Of a stretch of 52,137 nucleotides of DNA, positions 7,301 to 16,556 are shown piece after piece. Position numbers and translations under genes: made by a program. The stretch spans positions 1 through 52,137 of the forward strand of contig CAJVZR010000026.1 of assembly GCA_913019965.1 (NCBI GenBank), written 5' to 3'. The stretch is from an uncultured Oleispira sp. GTDB lineage: Bacteria; Pseudomonadota; Gammaproteobacteria; Pseudomonadales; Oceanobacteraceae. The notes below the pieces were generated by a model. That model saw only the letters and a program-made list of their open reading frames with translations. It was not told the DNA's origin and did no database searches. Numbering within the stretch: position 1 is the first letter of the stretch; every line of letters starts with the position of its first letter.

Positions 7301-9107
7301 CGTTTTTCTGTGCCTGCCAAAGTTGATAGTAATGCCCTTTTAATTCGAGCAATTGAGTATGTTTGCCTTGCTCAATAACCGAGCCATTATCCAATACAAC
7401 GATCTTATCGGCGTCGACTATGGTGGATAGTCGGTGCGCGATGATTAAACTGGTATGACCAGCAGAAACTTGTTTAATCGCAATGTTAATGTTCTTTTCG
7501 GTGCGCGAATCCAGAGAGGATGTTGCTTCATCAAAGACCATGATGGCGGGCTTTTTCAATAGCATGCGCGCAATCGAGAGACGCTGTTTTTCTCCACCAG
7601 AGAGCTTTAATCCACGTTCGCCTACTATAGTCTCTAAACCATCAGGACACTGTTTAATAAAGTTATCTAGCTGGGCCATTTCAATAACGCGCTCAAGATC
7701 AGTATCGCTTGCATCCATACAGGCATAAAGTAGATTGTTTTTAAGGGTGTCGTTAAATAATACGGTATCTTGTGGCACGACCCCGATGTGTTTGCGTAAG
7801 CTGGCTAGAGATAGTGCTTCAATGGGGGTATCGTTAATTAAAATTTCGCCTTGGGTTTTATCATAAAAGCGAAACAATAATTTGGTTAATGTTGATTTGC
7901 CTGCACCACTGCTACCGACAACGGCTACGCGTTGACCAGCCTGAATGTCGAAGCTAAGATCTTTTAAAATGGTACGTTCTTTTTGGTAGCTAAATCCTAG
8001 CTTATTAAATTCTATTTTCGCCTGAGAGGTCTTCAGTTCTTGCTGACCATTATCCTGCACGCTGGATTGTTCTTTTAACAGTCCAAGCATTTGTTCAATG
8101 CTGGCGAGAGATGCCTTTACTTCGCGGTAGACAAAACCTAAAAAGCTCAGAGGTAGAAAAAGTTGAAACATAAAGGCATTCATTAAAGTAAAATCACCAA
8201 TGGTCATGGTGCCTTCAATAACATAATAAGCAGATAAACACAGCATGAGTGTCATGGCGATGCTGATGATGGTGGCTTGACCTGAATTTAAGGCAAATAA
8301 GGTTAAACGATTTTTTCTTCGGGCTTGTTCCCACTTCCATAGGGATTCATCGTAATCTTTGGCTTCACGTTCTTCGGCGGAAAAATACTTAACGGTTTCG
8401 TAATTTAATAAACTATCGAGGGCACGTGCGTGGGTTTTTGAGTCCATTTTATTCGCTTCACGTACATACATTGTACGCCACTCGGTAATGCGCGCGGTAT
8501 AAACAACATATAATACGACGGCGACTAATGTGATAATGGCAAAATAAGGCGGATAGTTAATCAGTAATAAAATAATGACTAAGCCAAGTTCAAAGAAGGT
8601 TGGCAATATATTGAAGATAACAAAACGCATTAAAAAGCTAATGCCATTTGTGCCGCGTTCAATGTCTCTTTGTAATGCTCCGGTTTGACGAGCTAGGTGG
8701 AAGTCTAAGCTTAGGTTGTGCAAGTGACGAAATACTTTCAGTGCCATGCGGCGCATTGCTCTTTCGGTGACGCGACCGAATAAAACATCACGTATTTCCC
8801 CAAGCAGTACATTTAATAAACGGACTGAGCCATATGCGAGTAATAAACTAAGAGGAAACCAAAGCCAAATATTCTCTTGGTTTACGAGGGTAGTTTCATT
8901 GATAGAATTGGTCGTACCCGATAAGCCGTCTACAAGGTATTTTAATACGAAAGGCATGGATACGCTGGCAAGCTTTGCTCCGACTAAACATAGGGCGGCT
9001 AATAGTACCCGCCCCTTGTATTCCATAAGGTAAGGCCAGAGTGTTTTCAGCCATGCTGTATTTTTTAAACTAACGTCGGGGGCGTCGCCCCAATGTGAAG
9101 ATCTCAT
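7281..9107 (-). CDS. ABC exporter, Atm1/HMT1 type (fused permease-ATPase)
   Basis: This is a half-transporter with six predicted membrane helices followed by an ATPase domain; it would work as a homodimer in the inner membrane. The ATPase part has Walker A GSSGAGKST, signature LSGGEKQR, and Walker B IMVFDEATSSLD. The membrane domain (ARQTGALQRDIERG, NYETVKYF) is of the Atm1 / heavy-metal-tolerance class, which exports glutathione- or persulfide-type compounds. The substrate here is not known. I place the start at the ATG at 9107 (608 aa), which has AAGG six bases upstream. The longer frame from 9182 would run into the divergent gene that starts at 9150. Confidence 0.88.
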   Translation of the reverse strand: MRSSHWGDAPDVSLKNTAWLKTLWPYLMEYKGRVLLAALCLVGAKLASVSMPFVLKYLVDGLSGTTNSINETTLVNQENIWLWFPLSLLLAYGSVRLLNVLLGEIRDVLFGRVTERAMRRMALKVFRHLHNLSLDFHLARQTGALQRDIERGTNGISFLMRFVIFNILPTFFELGLVIILLLINYPPYFAIITLVAVVLYVVYTARITEWRTMYVREANKMDSKTHARALDSLLNYETVKYFSAEEREAKDYDESLWKWEQARRKNRLTLFALNSGQATIISIAMTLMLCLSAYYVIEGTMTIGDFTLMNAFMFQLFLPLSFLGFVYREVKASLASIEQMLGLLKEQSSVQDNGQQELKTSQAKIEFNKLGFSYQKERTILKDLSFDIQAGQRVAVVGSSGAGKSTLTKLLFRFYDKTQGEILINDTPIEALSLASLRKHIGVVPQDTVLFNDTLKNNLLYACMDASDTDLERVIEMAQLDNFIKQCPDGLETIVGERGLKLSGGEKQRLSIARMLLKKPAIMVFDEATSSLDSRTEKNINIAIKQVSAGHTSLIIAHRLSTIVDADKIVVLDNGSVIEQGKHTQLLELKGHYYQLWQAQKNDALTDH

Positions 9108-9149
9108 GACATGCCTTGTTACTGTCTTCAGCTTGTTTACACTGAATGA

Positions 9150-10214
9150 ATGGATGACAGACTTTATCATAGCAGACGCCATTTACCTGAGCTTATTGAG
9201 CTAGAACAGTTAATTTCATTGGCTGGTGATGCTATTCGCACCGAAACCCTTGGTTCAATTGCCCACAAAGGCCAAATACTGCCTTTTTATCGCTTAGAGC
9301 TTGGTAGTCAAAAGCCCATTTGCCCAACCTTAATCCTAGTTGGTGGCGTGCACGGGATTGAGCGGATCGGTAGTCAGGTTGTTATCGCTTTTTTGCGTAC
9401 AATTATTCAGCGACTCAATTGGGATGCGAGTATTCATGAGCAGTTGCAAAATGTACGTCTGATTATTTATCCCATTGTTAATCCTGTAGGCATGTGGGAA
9501 AACCAGCGCGCCAATGGTCGGGGGGTTGATTTGATGAGAAACGCTCCGGTTGATGCCGAGCAAAGGCCGGCCTTTATGGTGGGTGGTCATAGATTAAGTC
9601 GCCACTTGCCCTGGTATCGTGGCAATAAGGGGGCTGCGATGGAATATGAGTCTCAGCTGTTGTGTGACAATATTGCGCTGTCATTAGCGGATCAAAAGCA
9701 TGTTATTAGTCTTGATTGTCATTCAGGCTTTGGTAGTCGAGACCGGATCTGGTTTCCTTATGCAAAGAGCAAGCAGCCTTGGCCTAAAATTGCTGATGCG
9801 TTAGCGTTAACGAAATTGTTTGAATCAACCTATACGTGTCATGACTTTTATTTATTTGAGCCTCAGGCTAAAAGCTATACGACTCATGGCGATCTTTGGG
9901 ATTACATCTATGATCGTTATGCGGAAAATAAGGGCACTGGTCTGTATTTGCCTCTTACACTTGAGATGGGGTCGTGGCTGTGGCTGAAGAAAAACCCCAG
10001 TTTGTTTTTTAAACCCTCTTCGGTATTTAATTTACACTCTTTATTCAATCCAGTACTGCCCCACCGTCACGCAAGAATAATGCGCCGACATCTGACCTTT
10101 TTTGAGTTTCTGTTGTCTTCAGTAAGGTCTATGGAGAGCTGGCAGTGTGCTGATGCAGAATTTAACCCTCTTTATCACGCGGCCTTGGATCGCTGGTATC
10201 AAAATAATGGTTAA
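9150..10214 (+). CDS. M14-family zinc carboxypeptidase-like protein
   Basis: The 354-aa protein has the zinc-hydrolase signatures of family M14: GGVHGIERIG supplies the HxxE pair (His68, Glu71), SLDCHSGFG supplies the third ligand (His191), and LTLEMGSW supplies the likely catalytic Glu272. VNPVGMWENQRANGRGVDLMRN provides substrate-binding Asn/Arg residues. No signal peptide is seen, so it is probably cytoplasmic. The family includes carboxypeptidases and deacylases such as succinylglutamate desuccinylase; the true substrate cannot be read from sequence. The gene diverges from the ABC exporter with only 42 nt between the chosen starts. Confidence 0.82.
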   Translation: MDDRLYHSRRHLPELIELEQLISLAGDAIRTETLGSIAHKGQILPFYRLELGSQKPICPTLILVGGVHGIERIGSQVVIAFLRTIIQRLNWDASIHEQLQNVRLIIYPIVNPVGMWENQRANGRGVDLMRNAPVDAEQRPAFMVGGHRLSRHLPWYRGNKGAAMEYESQLLCDNIALSLADQKHVISLDCHSGFGSRDRIWFPYAKSKQPWPKIADALALTKLFESTYTCHDFYLFEPQAKSYTTHGDLWDYIYDRYAENKGTGLYLPLTLEMGSWLWLKKNPSLFFKPSSVFNLHSLFNPVLPHRHARIMRRHLTFFEFLLSSVRSMESWQCADAEFNPLYHAALDRWYQNNG

Positions 10215-10281
10215 TAACATCGCTAACAGGTATGATTGCAGGCTTTAATACGTTGTTAATTTTGTCTTTTTAGGTTTATTT

Positions 10282-10992
10282 ATGCGTTCTTGTTTTGCCA
10301 AGTTGGGAATTGTTGCCAGTTGCTTGATGTCTTTCCCTTTGATCAGTCAAGCTGATGTAACATTGGATTTAGGCTTTGCTTCTGAGTATGTGCGCAGTGG
10401 TATTAAGCAAAGCAATGCTAAGCCCGTGCTTCAAATGGGTGGTTTATATTCCTCTCAAATCGGACTTTATGGTGGTTTTTGGATGTCGGGTATTGAACGT
10501 GGCTCGCCGGATAGTACACGTTTTGAGCTGGATGGTTTTGCTGGTTTGTATATCCCATTAGCGAGTTTTTTGGCGGTTGATCTTGGTTATACCCGAGCAA
10601 CATTCTTGGGTAATGCAGATACCCAAGGACAAGCATACGGCGAAGGATTCTTTAACCTGCTATTAAATGATGAGACGACTTTAGGCTATCGCCTTGCGGA
10701 TGACTACCTAGGTTCTGGTGAAGCACTGCAAACCCTAGAGCTGGCTCATACGATCAATAGCGATGACTTTGGTTTTGAGTTTTCGGCGCGTCAATTCCGT
10801 TATTTGCATACCACGGAGACCGTTAACTGGGGAAGTGAAAACAGAGGGGATTACTTCTCGTTTCGTGCCGGCGTTGCGCGTAGCTATAACGAACACAATC
10901 TTAGCTTAGCCCTTGAAAAAACCAATCTCTCGAGTCAATTTGATGCCAGTACGCAGATTGTATTTACTTACGCTCGCAGCTTTGGCTTTTAA
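10282..10992 (+). CDS. TorF-type putative porin (TIGR02001 family)
   Basis: The 236-aa product has a signal peptide (about residues 1-24, ending SQA) and mature sequence starting DVTLDLGFASEYVRSGIKQS, characteristic of the proteobacterial TIGR02001 outer-membrane family. Alternating strands and a C-terminal phenylalanine after aromatic residues (ARSFGF) fit an outer-membrane beta-barrel. Its cargo is unknown. The stop codon is followed directly by the ATG of the hydrolase gene, so the two are probably co-translated. Confidence 0.85.
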   Translation: MRSCFAKLGIVASCLMSFPLISQADVTLDLGFASEYVRSGIKQSNAKPVLQMGGLYSSQIGLYGGFWMSGIERGSPDSTRFELDGFAGLYIPLASFLAVDLGYTRATFLGNADTQGQAYGEGFFNLLLNDETTLGYRLADDYLGSGEALQTLELAHTINSDDFGFEFSARQFRYLHTTETVNWGSENRGDYFSFRAGVARSYNEHNLSLALEKTNLSSQFDASTQIVFTYARSFGF

Positions 10993-11805
10993 ATGATGAT
11001 TAAGGATCAGGATGAAGTGCATTATTTCTTCCTGGTCCGCGGCTTGATACGCAGTCGCTTTCACTGGCATACCTTCCCTCAAACTCTCTCCCAGTATCTC
11101 AGCAGTCACAATATTAATCATCAGATCATTCTGTTCGATATAGCCGGCAATGGAAAACGTCATGGTGAAACAACACCCATGTCGATAGAAGCGATGGCGG
11201 ACGATCTGTTGAATCAAGTTGACTTGGCTATTTTCAACGCCGTAAAAACTAAGCATGCCAAGGCCAGACTACATTTAGTGGGTATTTCTATGGGGGGGAT
11301 GATTTTCTCTCAGTTAGCGCGAAAATTGAGCAGCCTTAATCGCCCCGCCTCTAGCTTGCACATTATTAACTCTAGCTTTAGTAATGTTGCGCGTTTTTGG
11401 CAACGGATGAAAATACCTGCAGCGTTATCTTTGCTTTGTAATATCCGCGTTGCGCGAAAGCGTGAGCGTTGCATATTGCATTGGACCAGTAATCTAAGTA
11501 GCCGCCAGCAGTATTCAAGACTATGGATTGAGGAAGCTATAAAACACCCTCTTACGTTACGTAACGGTTTAGCTCAGTTGGTTGCGGCTTTTCGTTTCAA
11601 GATTCCTGCTAAGCCAGCACCTTATAGCTTTGTTTATGCAAGTTTTCATGATCGGTTGGTGGATTTTGCTTGCTCCAAGAAGATTGCTAGCGATTGGCAA
11701 GTTCCGCTGGCTGTAGAACTTACTGCGGGGCACGACTTGTCTTTAGATGCTCCGCAATGGCTTGCGGAGCAAATTGTTGAAAATACCCTAATTACTTTGG
11801 ATTAA
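10993..11805 (+). CDS. Alpha/beta hydrolase
   Basis: The 270-aa product has the nucleophile elbow GISMGG with Ser99, a candidate acid Asp220 (SFHDRLVD) and a candidate catalytic His247 (AGHDLSLDAP), in the order expected for the fold. An early RGLIRSRFHW segment sits where an oxyanion-hole strand would lie. There is no signal peptide. The ATG abuts the stop of the putative porin gene. The substrate is unknown; esterase or lipase-like activity is a family-level guess. Its 3' end overlaps the next, convergent gene by 14 nt. Confidence 0.85.
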   Translation: MMIKDQDEVHYFFLVRGLIRSRFHWHTFPQTLSQYLSSHNINHQIILFDIAGNGKRHGETTPMSIEAMADDLLNQVDLAIFNAVKTKHAKARLHLVGISMGGMIFSQLARKLSSLNRPASSLHIINSSFSNVARFWQRMKIPAALSLLCNIRVARKRERCILHWTSNLSSRQQYSRLWIEEAIKHPLTLRNGLAQLVAAFRFKIPAKPAPYSFVYASFHDRLVDFACSKKIASDWQVPLAVELTAGHDLSLDAPQWLAEQIVENTLITLD

Positions 11806-12235
11806 ATAGCACAAAGTGAGATGTTTGCTCGGGATCGGCTTTAAATGAAATCGGCGGATACTGATTGCTGGTCAGGTCTACATTCTGCAGAACGTCACGA
11901 TTGGGCGGGAAGTATATCTGCCCTTCTTTACTGACGCCGGCGGGGAAAACCATTAAATTCTCATAATAGCCCTGCAGTACAGAATCCTTGAAAATGAGGA
12001 TGGTATTGCGTGGTTCGTACTCATCGCCTTTGACTCGCTCCATTCCCATAATGGTGAAACCGTCAAAACTACCAAAATAATAAAACGCTAATACATGATC
12101 GGTATGGCTGTTCTTAAGCAGTATTGGATGGTGCTTAAATAAATAGCGCTCTGTCCAAGCGGGAGATAGTTTTATTTCGGCTTGCGCCGCGCTAACCCAG
12201 GTTAGCGCAATTATTAATACTAGTTTCAGCATCAA
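11792..12235 (-). CDS. Secreted hypothetical protein (147 aa)
   Basis: The protein begins with a clear signal peptide (MMLKLVLIIALTWVSAAQA, cleavage after Ala19) and a mature part of about 128 aa rich in aromatic residues and beta-type sequence. There are no cysteines that would suggest a lipoprotein or disulfide. I do not recognise a family. It is probably periplasmic. It lies 31 nt downstream of the helicase gene on the same strand and could share its transcript. Confidence 0.75.
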   Translation of the reverse strand: MMLKLVLIIALTWVSAAQAEIKLSPAWTERYLFKHHPILLKNSHTDHVLAFYYFGSFDGFTIMGMERVKGDEYEPRNTILIFKDSVLQGYYENLMVFPAGVSKEGQIYFPPNRDVLQNVDLTSNQYPPISFKADPEQTSHFVLFNPK

Positions 12236-12266
12236 TAAACGTCCTTATCTATTGAGTTGTAATCCG

Positions 12267-13631
12267 TTATGGCTGTTCAAGTTTTAGCTTGGCACCTAAG
12301 TATTCTTCTAGAGCTGGCAGTTCAAAAGCATCATCTTCAGAGATTAATGCAATGGAGGTGCCTTTGGTGCCAGCACGACCTGTACGGCCAATACGGTGAA
12401 CGTAGTCTTCCGAGTCATCCGGCAGGTTGTAGTTGAAAACGTGGGAGACGCCATCAACGTGAATGCCGCGCCCTGCTACGTCGGTTGCTACCATGATGTT
12501 GACGTAACCATCACGGAAACGTTCAAGTGTTTTGATGCGTTTTTGTTGATTGACTTCGCCGGATAATAAAACCGATGTCAGGCCTTTTTTGTTTAACTTA
12601 TCACACAAATTTCGTGTGATGTCGCGACGATTGGCGAAAATAATCGCTCTTTCTATTTTGCTTTCTCGTAGGTATTTGCATAATAGATCAAACTTTTCAT
12701 CACCGGAAACCATGATGAATTTTTGGTCGATATTATCCGTCGCTACTCGCTCAGGTTCGATGGTGACTTCAACAGGCTGTTCGGTCCACTGATCGATTAA
12801 GCGGCGAATTTGTTCGGTAAAGGTTGCCGAGAAAAATAAGGTTTGGCGCTCACCCTTGGGCGGCGTTGCGCGTTCAATGCGGCGAACATCCGGAATAAAG
12901 CCCATATCGAGCATACGATCGGCTTCATCCAAAACCAGGACGTCAACTTCATCAAGGTAAACATCTTGGCTACCCATGAAATCAATTAAACGACCAGGGG
13001 TCGCCACAAGAATATCGACTACATGATCTCTAAGTTGGCGGCGCTGTTCTTCGTAATCCATGCCACCGACAATGGTAACTACTTTAAGACCGGTATGCTT
13101 CGCAAGGCCCTGTGCATCTTTACCAATTTGCATTACCAGTTCACGAGTTGGCGCAACAATTAATGCGCGTGGTTCGCTAGCAAAGCGCTCTTCAACCTTG
13201 TCGGTTAATAGGCGATTAATAACCGCGGTAAGGAAGGCAGCTGATTTCCCGGTACCCGTTTGGGCTTGGCCTAAGATATCACTGCCTTTAAGTGCGGCGG
13301 GTAACGATTGCGCTTGAATGGGGGTACAGTATTTGAAACCTGATTCTTGAATGCCTTGCATGAGGCTGTCGGGCAGTTGCATATCATGAAAGCGCGTTTG
13401 GCCTTCAACGGCTTCGACAACAAACTCTTCTAGCTTCCACGGTTTAGCAGGTGGGGCATTTTTGGCCTGATGTTTTTTATTACCTTTGGCGGATTTTTTA
13501 AAATCTTCTTTTTTTGCCGCTTTGTGAGGTTTGTTTTCGTGTTTGCTTCTATCTTGAGACTGGCTTTTGCCTTTTATGGGCTTGCTATCTGTTGATTGAC
13601 CTGTGATGGCCGAAATAAATTTTTTAAACAA
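12267..13631 (-). CDS. rhlB: DEAD-box RNA helicase, RhlB-like
   Basis: This ATP-dependent RNA helicase has the full motif set: AQTGTGKSAAF (Walker A), PTRELV, DEAD, SAT, and HRIGRTGRAG. Before the core is a Lys-rich, probably disordered segment of about 70 residues. The core start (FVVEAVEGQTRFHDMQL..YCTPIQAQ) resembles pseudomonad RhlB more than RhlE or SrmB, so the symbol is by resemblance. RhlB-type helicases help RNA decay and ribosome work. At 454 aa the length fits the pseudomonad form with its basic N-terminal extension. Confidence 0.9.
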   Translation of the reverse strand: MFKKFISAITGQSTDSKPIKGKSQSQDRSKHENKPHKAAKKEDFKKSAKGNKKHQAKNAPPAKPWKLEEFVVEAVEGQTRFHDMQLPDSLMQGIQESGFKYCTPIQAQSLPAALKGSDILGQAQTGTGKSAAFLTAVINRLLTDKVEERFASEPRALIVAPTRELVMQIGKDAQGLAKHTGLKVVTIVGGMDYEEQRRQLRDHVVDILVATPGRLIDFMGSQDVYLDEVDVLVLDEADRMLDMGFIPDVRRIERATPPKGERQTLFFSATFTEQIRRLIDQWTEQPVEVTIEPERVATDNIDQKFIMVSGDEKFDLLCKYLRESKIERAIIFANRRDITRNLCDKLNKKGLTSVLLSGEVNQQKRIKTLERFRDGYVNIMVATDVAGRGIHVDGVSHVFNYNLPDDSEDYVHRIGRTGRAGTKGTSIALISEDDAFELPALEEYLGAKLKLEQP

Positions 13632-13658
13632 AATATTGCCTTTTTAGGTAGCCAGTTC

Positions 13659-14243
13659 TTATTGCGGGCTATTTGTATCAATCAGTTCGTTTATTTGAAA
13701 CTGATCGCTTTTTAATTCTTTAGTGCCTTGATAATAATCCAATAACGCCTGCTTTAATACGTCCGCACGCTCTGGAAGGCCATTTTGTAAGTAGATTTTC
13801 ACTTGTTTTACTACATTTGAAGCAAATTGACCTCTACCCTCTGCAATTGCTTTGGGATCACCGTCCAAATTATCGGTGCTGATATTGAATTTTCCGCCGC
13901 AAGCTTTTGTTAATATCCATTCAATAGCTTGCGGTTTGATTTCAACCTGCTCAAATTCTCGTTGTTTTTCTACACTGCGGCCATCGGGTTCATACCAATA
14001 GCCAAAGTCAACTAGTAAGCGTCTCTCTTTCCCCGCAATACACCAGTGGCTGATTTCATGCAGTGCGCTAGCAAAGAAACCATGGGCAAATAAAATGCGA
14101 TGATGTGGGTAATTTGAATCTGCGGGCAAATAAATGGGTTCTTCTAATTCTTCAGCCTGGCAATAATCTAATCGCGTATTTTGGGCTGGAATGAATAGCC
14201 GATTAAAGATTTCAATTAATTGGTCAGGATTTTGGCCGTTCAT
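13659..14243 (-). CDS. epmC: Elongation factor P hydroxylase EpmC (YfcM)
   Basis: EpmC hydroxylates the modified lysine of elongation factor P. The 194-aa product has the family's central block AHGFFASALHEISHW, with metal-ligand candidates His62 and His66, then CIAGKERRLLVDFGYWYEPDGR. Its length matches the family (about 180-190 aa). efp, epmA and epmB are not in this window. It lies 27 nt upstream of the helicase gene on the same strand and diverges from the MATE pump gene. Confidence 0.92.
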   Translation of the reverse strand: MNGQNPDQLIEIFNRLFIPAQNTRLDYCQAEELEEPIYLPADSNYPHHRILFAHGFFASALHEISHWCIAGKERRLLVDFGYWYEPDGRSVEKQREFEQVEIKPQAIEWILTKACGGKFNISTDNLDGDPKAIAEGRGQFASNVVKQVKIYLQNGLPERADVLKQALLDYYQGTKELKSDQFQINELIDTNSPQ

Positions 14244-14309
14244 GGTCTAATTTATATACTCGAAGATCGATACAGTGCAAAATGCGCAGCTTACTGATAT
14301 TAGACCGCC

Positions 14310-15704
14310 ATGACAAATACCCAGATCAAAACAAACTCCCGTAGCCAAACCAAATTCAATTCCAAGCACTCTTTTAAACAGTTGTGTGCACTGACGGCCC
14401 CGATCCTGATCACTCAGTTGGCCCAAATTGGCATGGCGACCATAGATACGATTATGTCTGGACAGATCGGGACGGCGGATCTTGCGGCGATTGCCATCGG
14501 CTCTAGTTTATGGACTCCTATCTGGTTGTTTGTAGCAGGTGTGATGGTGGCATTTACGCCTCAAGTAGCCCAGTTAGTTGGAGCAAACCAAAAAGACAAA
14601 GTCGGTGATATTCTTGGATCGGCCATCGTTGTGGGATTAATACTCGGTTTTATTACGTCAGTATTGCTTTTTAATTTTGGCCCTATGCTCAGTGTGCTTT
14701 TGCCGGACCCTGTTAGTGCGCAATTGATGCAAGACTATATCCGAGCTGTTTCATTAGGCCTACCGGCCGCCGGCGCCTTCCTCGCATTGCGTTTTCATGC
14801 CGAGGCACTTAATCAGCCGGGTTCAGTGACTAAGATTATGCTTTGGGGATTATTATTAAATATTCCCGCTAATGCGATATTCGTTTATGGCTGGTTTGGT
14901 ATTGATGCTATGGGCGGTGCGGGCTGTGGTTATGGTACCGCCCTAGTCTTTCATTTTTTGTTGATCGCAATCGTCATTGATTGTTACCGAAAACGTTTGC
15001 CTAAACATCAGCAACGACTGATGACCTTTATGCATTGTGATGTCAAAGCGATGCGTAGTTTAATTGCCATTGGCATCCCTATTGGAACAGCCATTTTTTT
15101 TGAAGTAAGTTTCTTTTCTGTTATCGCGCTGTTTCTATCTCCGCTAGGGACTGAAGTTGTTGCCGGGCATCAGGTAACCATAAACATTACTTCATTAACC
15201 TTTATGGTACCGCTCAGTGTTGCAATGGCAATAACTGTGATGGTGGGTCAGCAATTAGGTAAAGGTGAGACGGTTCTTGCGGCTAAAATCTCTTGGCTTG
15301 GGGTGAAGGTGAATTTACTGCTAGCGATTATTAGTGCAAGTTTTATCTTGTTGCTTGCTCCCTATATTGCTCAAGTGTATTCAAATGACCCGAGTGTTAT
15401 TGCCATTGGCACGTCCCTCTTAATGTTTGCAGCTATTTTTCAGTTTAGTGACGCAATTCAAATCGCCGCTGCTGGGGCATTGCGTGGTTATCAGGATACG
15501 ATTATCGTGATGTTGATTACTTTTTTTGCTTATTGGTTGTGTGGATTAGGCATAGGATATTATTTAGCCTTTGAGATCCCCGAACCACTAGGGGCGAAGG
15601 GGTTTTGGCTCGGAATTGTGCTCGGATTAACGGCAGCGGCGCTGATGCTGAGCTATCGTTTATATAGGGTGAGTCAGCAAGCGATGACTCAAAAGATCAC
15701 TTAA
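14310..15704 (+). CDS. MATE-family multidrug efflux pump (NorM-like)
   Basis: The 464-aa inner-membrane protein has about 12 hydrophobic segments in two related halves. The first starts LTAPILITQLAQIGMATIDTIMSGQIGTADLAAIAIGSS and the second IPIGTAIFFEVSFFSVIALF, both typical MatE domains of the NorM branch. Such pumps export cationic drugs and other toxic compounds in exchange for Na+ or H+. The substrate range is not readable. The ATG follows 66 nt after the divergent epmC start. Confidence 0.92.
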   Translation: MTNTQIKTNSRSQTKFNSKHSFKQLCALTAPILITQLAQIGMATIDTIMSGQIGTADLAAIAIGSSLWTPIWLFVAGVMVAFTPQVAQLVGANQKDKVGDILGSAIVVGLILGFITSVLLFNFGPMLSVLLPDPVSAQLMQDYIRAVSLGLPAAGAFLALRFHAEALNQPGSVTKIMLWGLLLNIPANAIFVYGWFGIDAMGGAGCGYGTALVFHFLLIAIVIDCYRKRLPKHQQRLMTFMHCDVKAMRSLIAIGIPIGTAIFFEVSFFSVIALFLSPLGTEVVAGHQVTINITSLTFMVPLSVAMAITVMVGQQLGKGETVLAAKISWLGVKVNLLLAIISASFILLLAPYIAQVYSNDPSVIAIGTSLLMFAAIFQFSDAIQIAAAGALRGYQDTIIVMLITFFAYWLCGLGIGYYLAFEIPEPLGAKGFWLGIVLGLTAAALMLSYRLYRVSQQAMTQKIT

Positions 15705-15728
15705 TCATCTCTCGCGGTGGCATAATCT

Positions 15729-16541
15729 ATGGTACAAGGTATCCGACATCTAGCCTTTGCACCTTTCGTTTATCTGCGCCGATTAATTTACCTCACCGGC
15801 CTGCTGGTTTGGCTAGGTCTTGCTTTATTGTTACTGTATGTTTTTCACTTGTATCAGTTAGTGCCAACGGAAGAGCAGTTGGACTTTAAGCAAGTTCGTT
15901 CCCATGCGCAAACCTTGTACTTATCCAATACCATTAATTCAAATGACGCTAATGGTTCTGATTGGGTTGAGTTAAATGAGGTTAATAGAGACCTTTTGTA
16001 TGCCATTGTTTTAAGTGAAGATAGCCAATTCTTTTCACATGACGGTGTCGATTTTGATGCGTTAATGGCGGCCCTGGCCGAAAACATTAAATCACAACAA
16101 TGGCGTTTTGGTGCGAGCACTATCAGCCAGCAGACGGTTAAAAATCTCTATTTAAGCAGTAATAAAACCCTGACTCGCAAGCTGCAGGAGTTGATCATTA
16201 CGAATCGTCTTGAAGAAGCGTTAAGTAAAAATCAAATTTTAGAACTGTATTTAAATCTTATTGAGTTTGGTCCTGAGCTGTATGGGATTGGTAATGCAAG
16301 TCAGTATTATTTTAAAAAACCTGCTAAGGATATTAATGCCGCAGAAGGTGCCTACCTTGCTTTGTTAATGCCCTCTCCCAGAAAGTATCATTATACGCTT
16401 TATCAAAACGGTAATTGGTCCCCAGCATTAAAAAAGAAGCACAGTCGTATTCTTCGGGATATGCGCTATAAAGAGTTGATCAGTGCGCGACAATTTAAGC
16501 GATATGCCAAATGGCAATATGAGAAAGAGAAATATTTTTAA
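15729..16541 (+). CDS. mtgA: Monofunctional peptidoglycan glycosyltransferase (GT51, MtgA-like)
   Basis: GT51 enzymes polymerise lipid II into glycan strands. The 270-aa product has one N-terminal membrane helix (about residues 20-42) and then the GT51 motifs: EDSQFFSHDGVD with Glu97, GASTISQQTVKNL at 128-140, RKLQE near 150, and KNQILELYLNLIEFG at 167-181. There is no transpeptidase domain, so it is monofunctional like MtgA. The match to canonical MtgA outside the motifs is modest, so the symbol is tentative. It follows the MATE gene by 24 nt and may share its transcript. Confidence 0.85.
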   Translation: MVQGIRHLAFAPFVYLRRLIYLTGLLVWLGLALLLLYVFHLYQLVPTEEQLDFKQVRSHAQTLYLSNTINSNDANGSDWVELNEVNRDLLYAIVLSEDSQFFSHDGVDFDALMAALAENIKSQQWRFGASTISQQTVKNLYLSSNKTLTRKLQELIITNRLEEALSKNQILELYLNLIEFGPELYGIGNASQYYFKKPAKDINAAEGAYLALLMPSPRKYHYTLYQNGNWSPALKKKHSRILRDMRYKELISARQFKRYAKWQYEKEKYF

Positions 16542-16556
16542 TTCAGTAATAGAGTT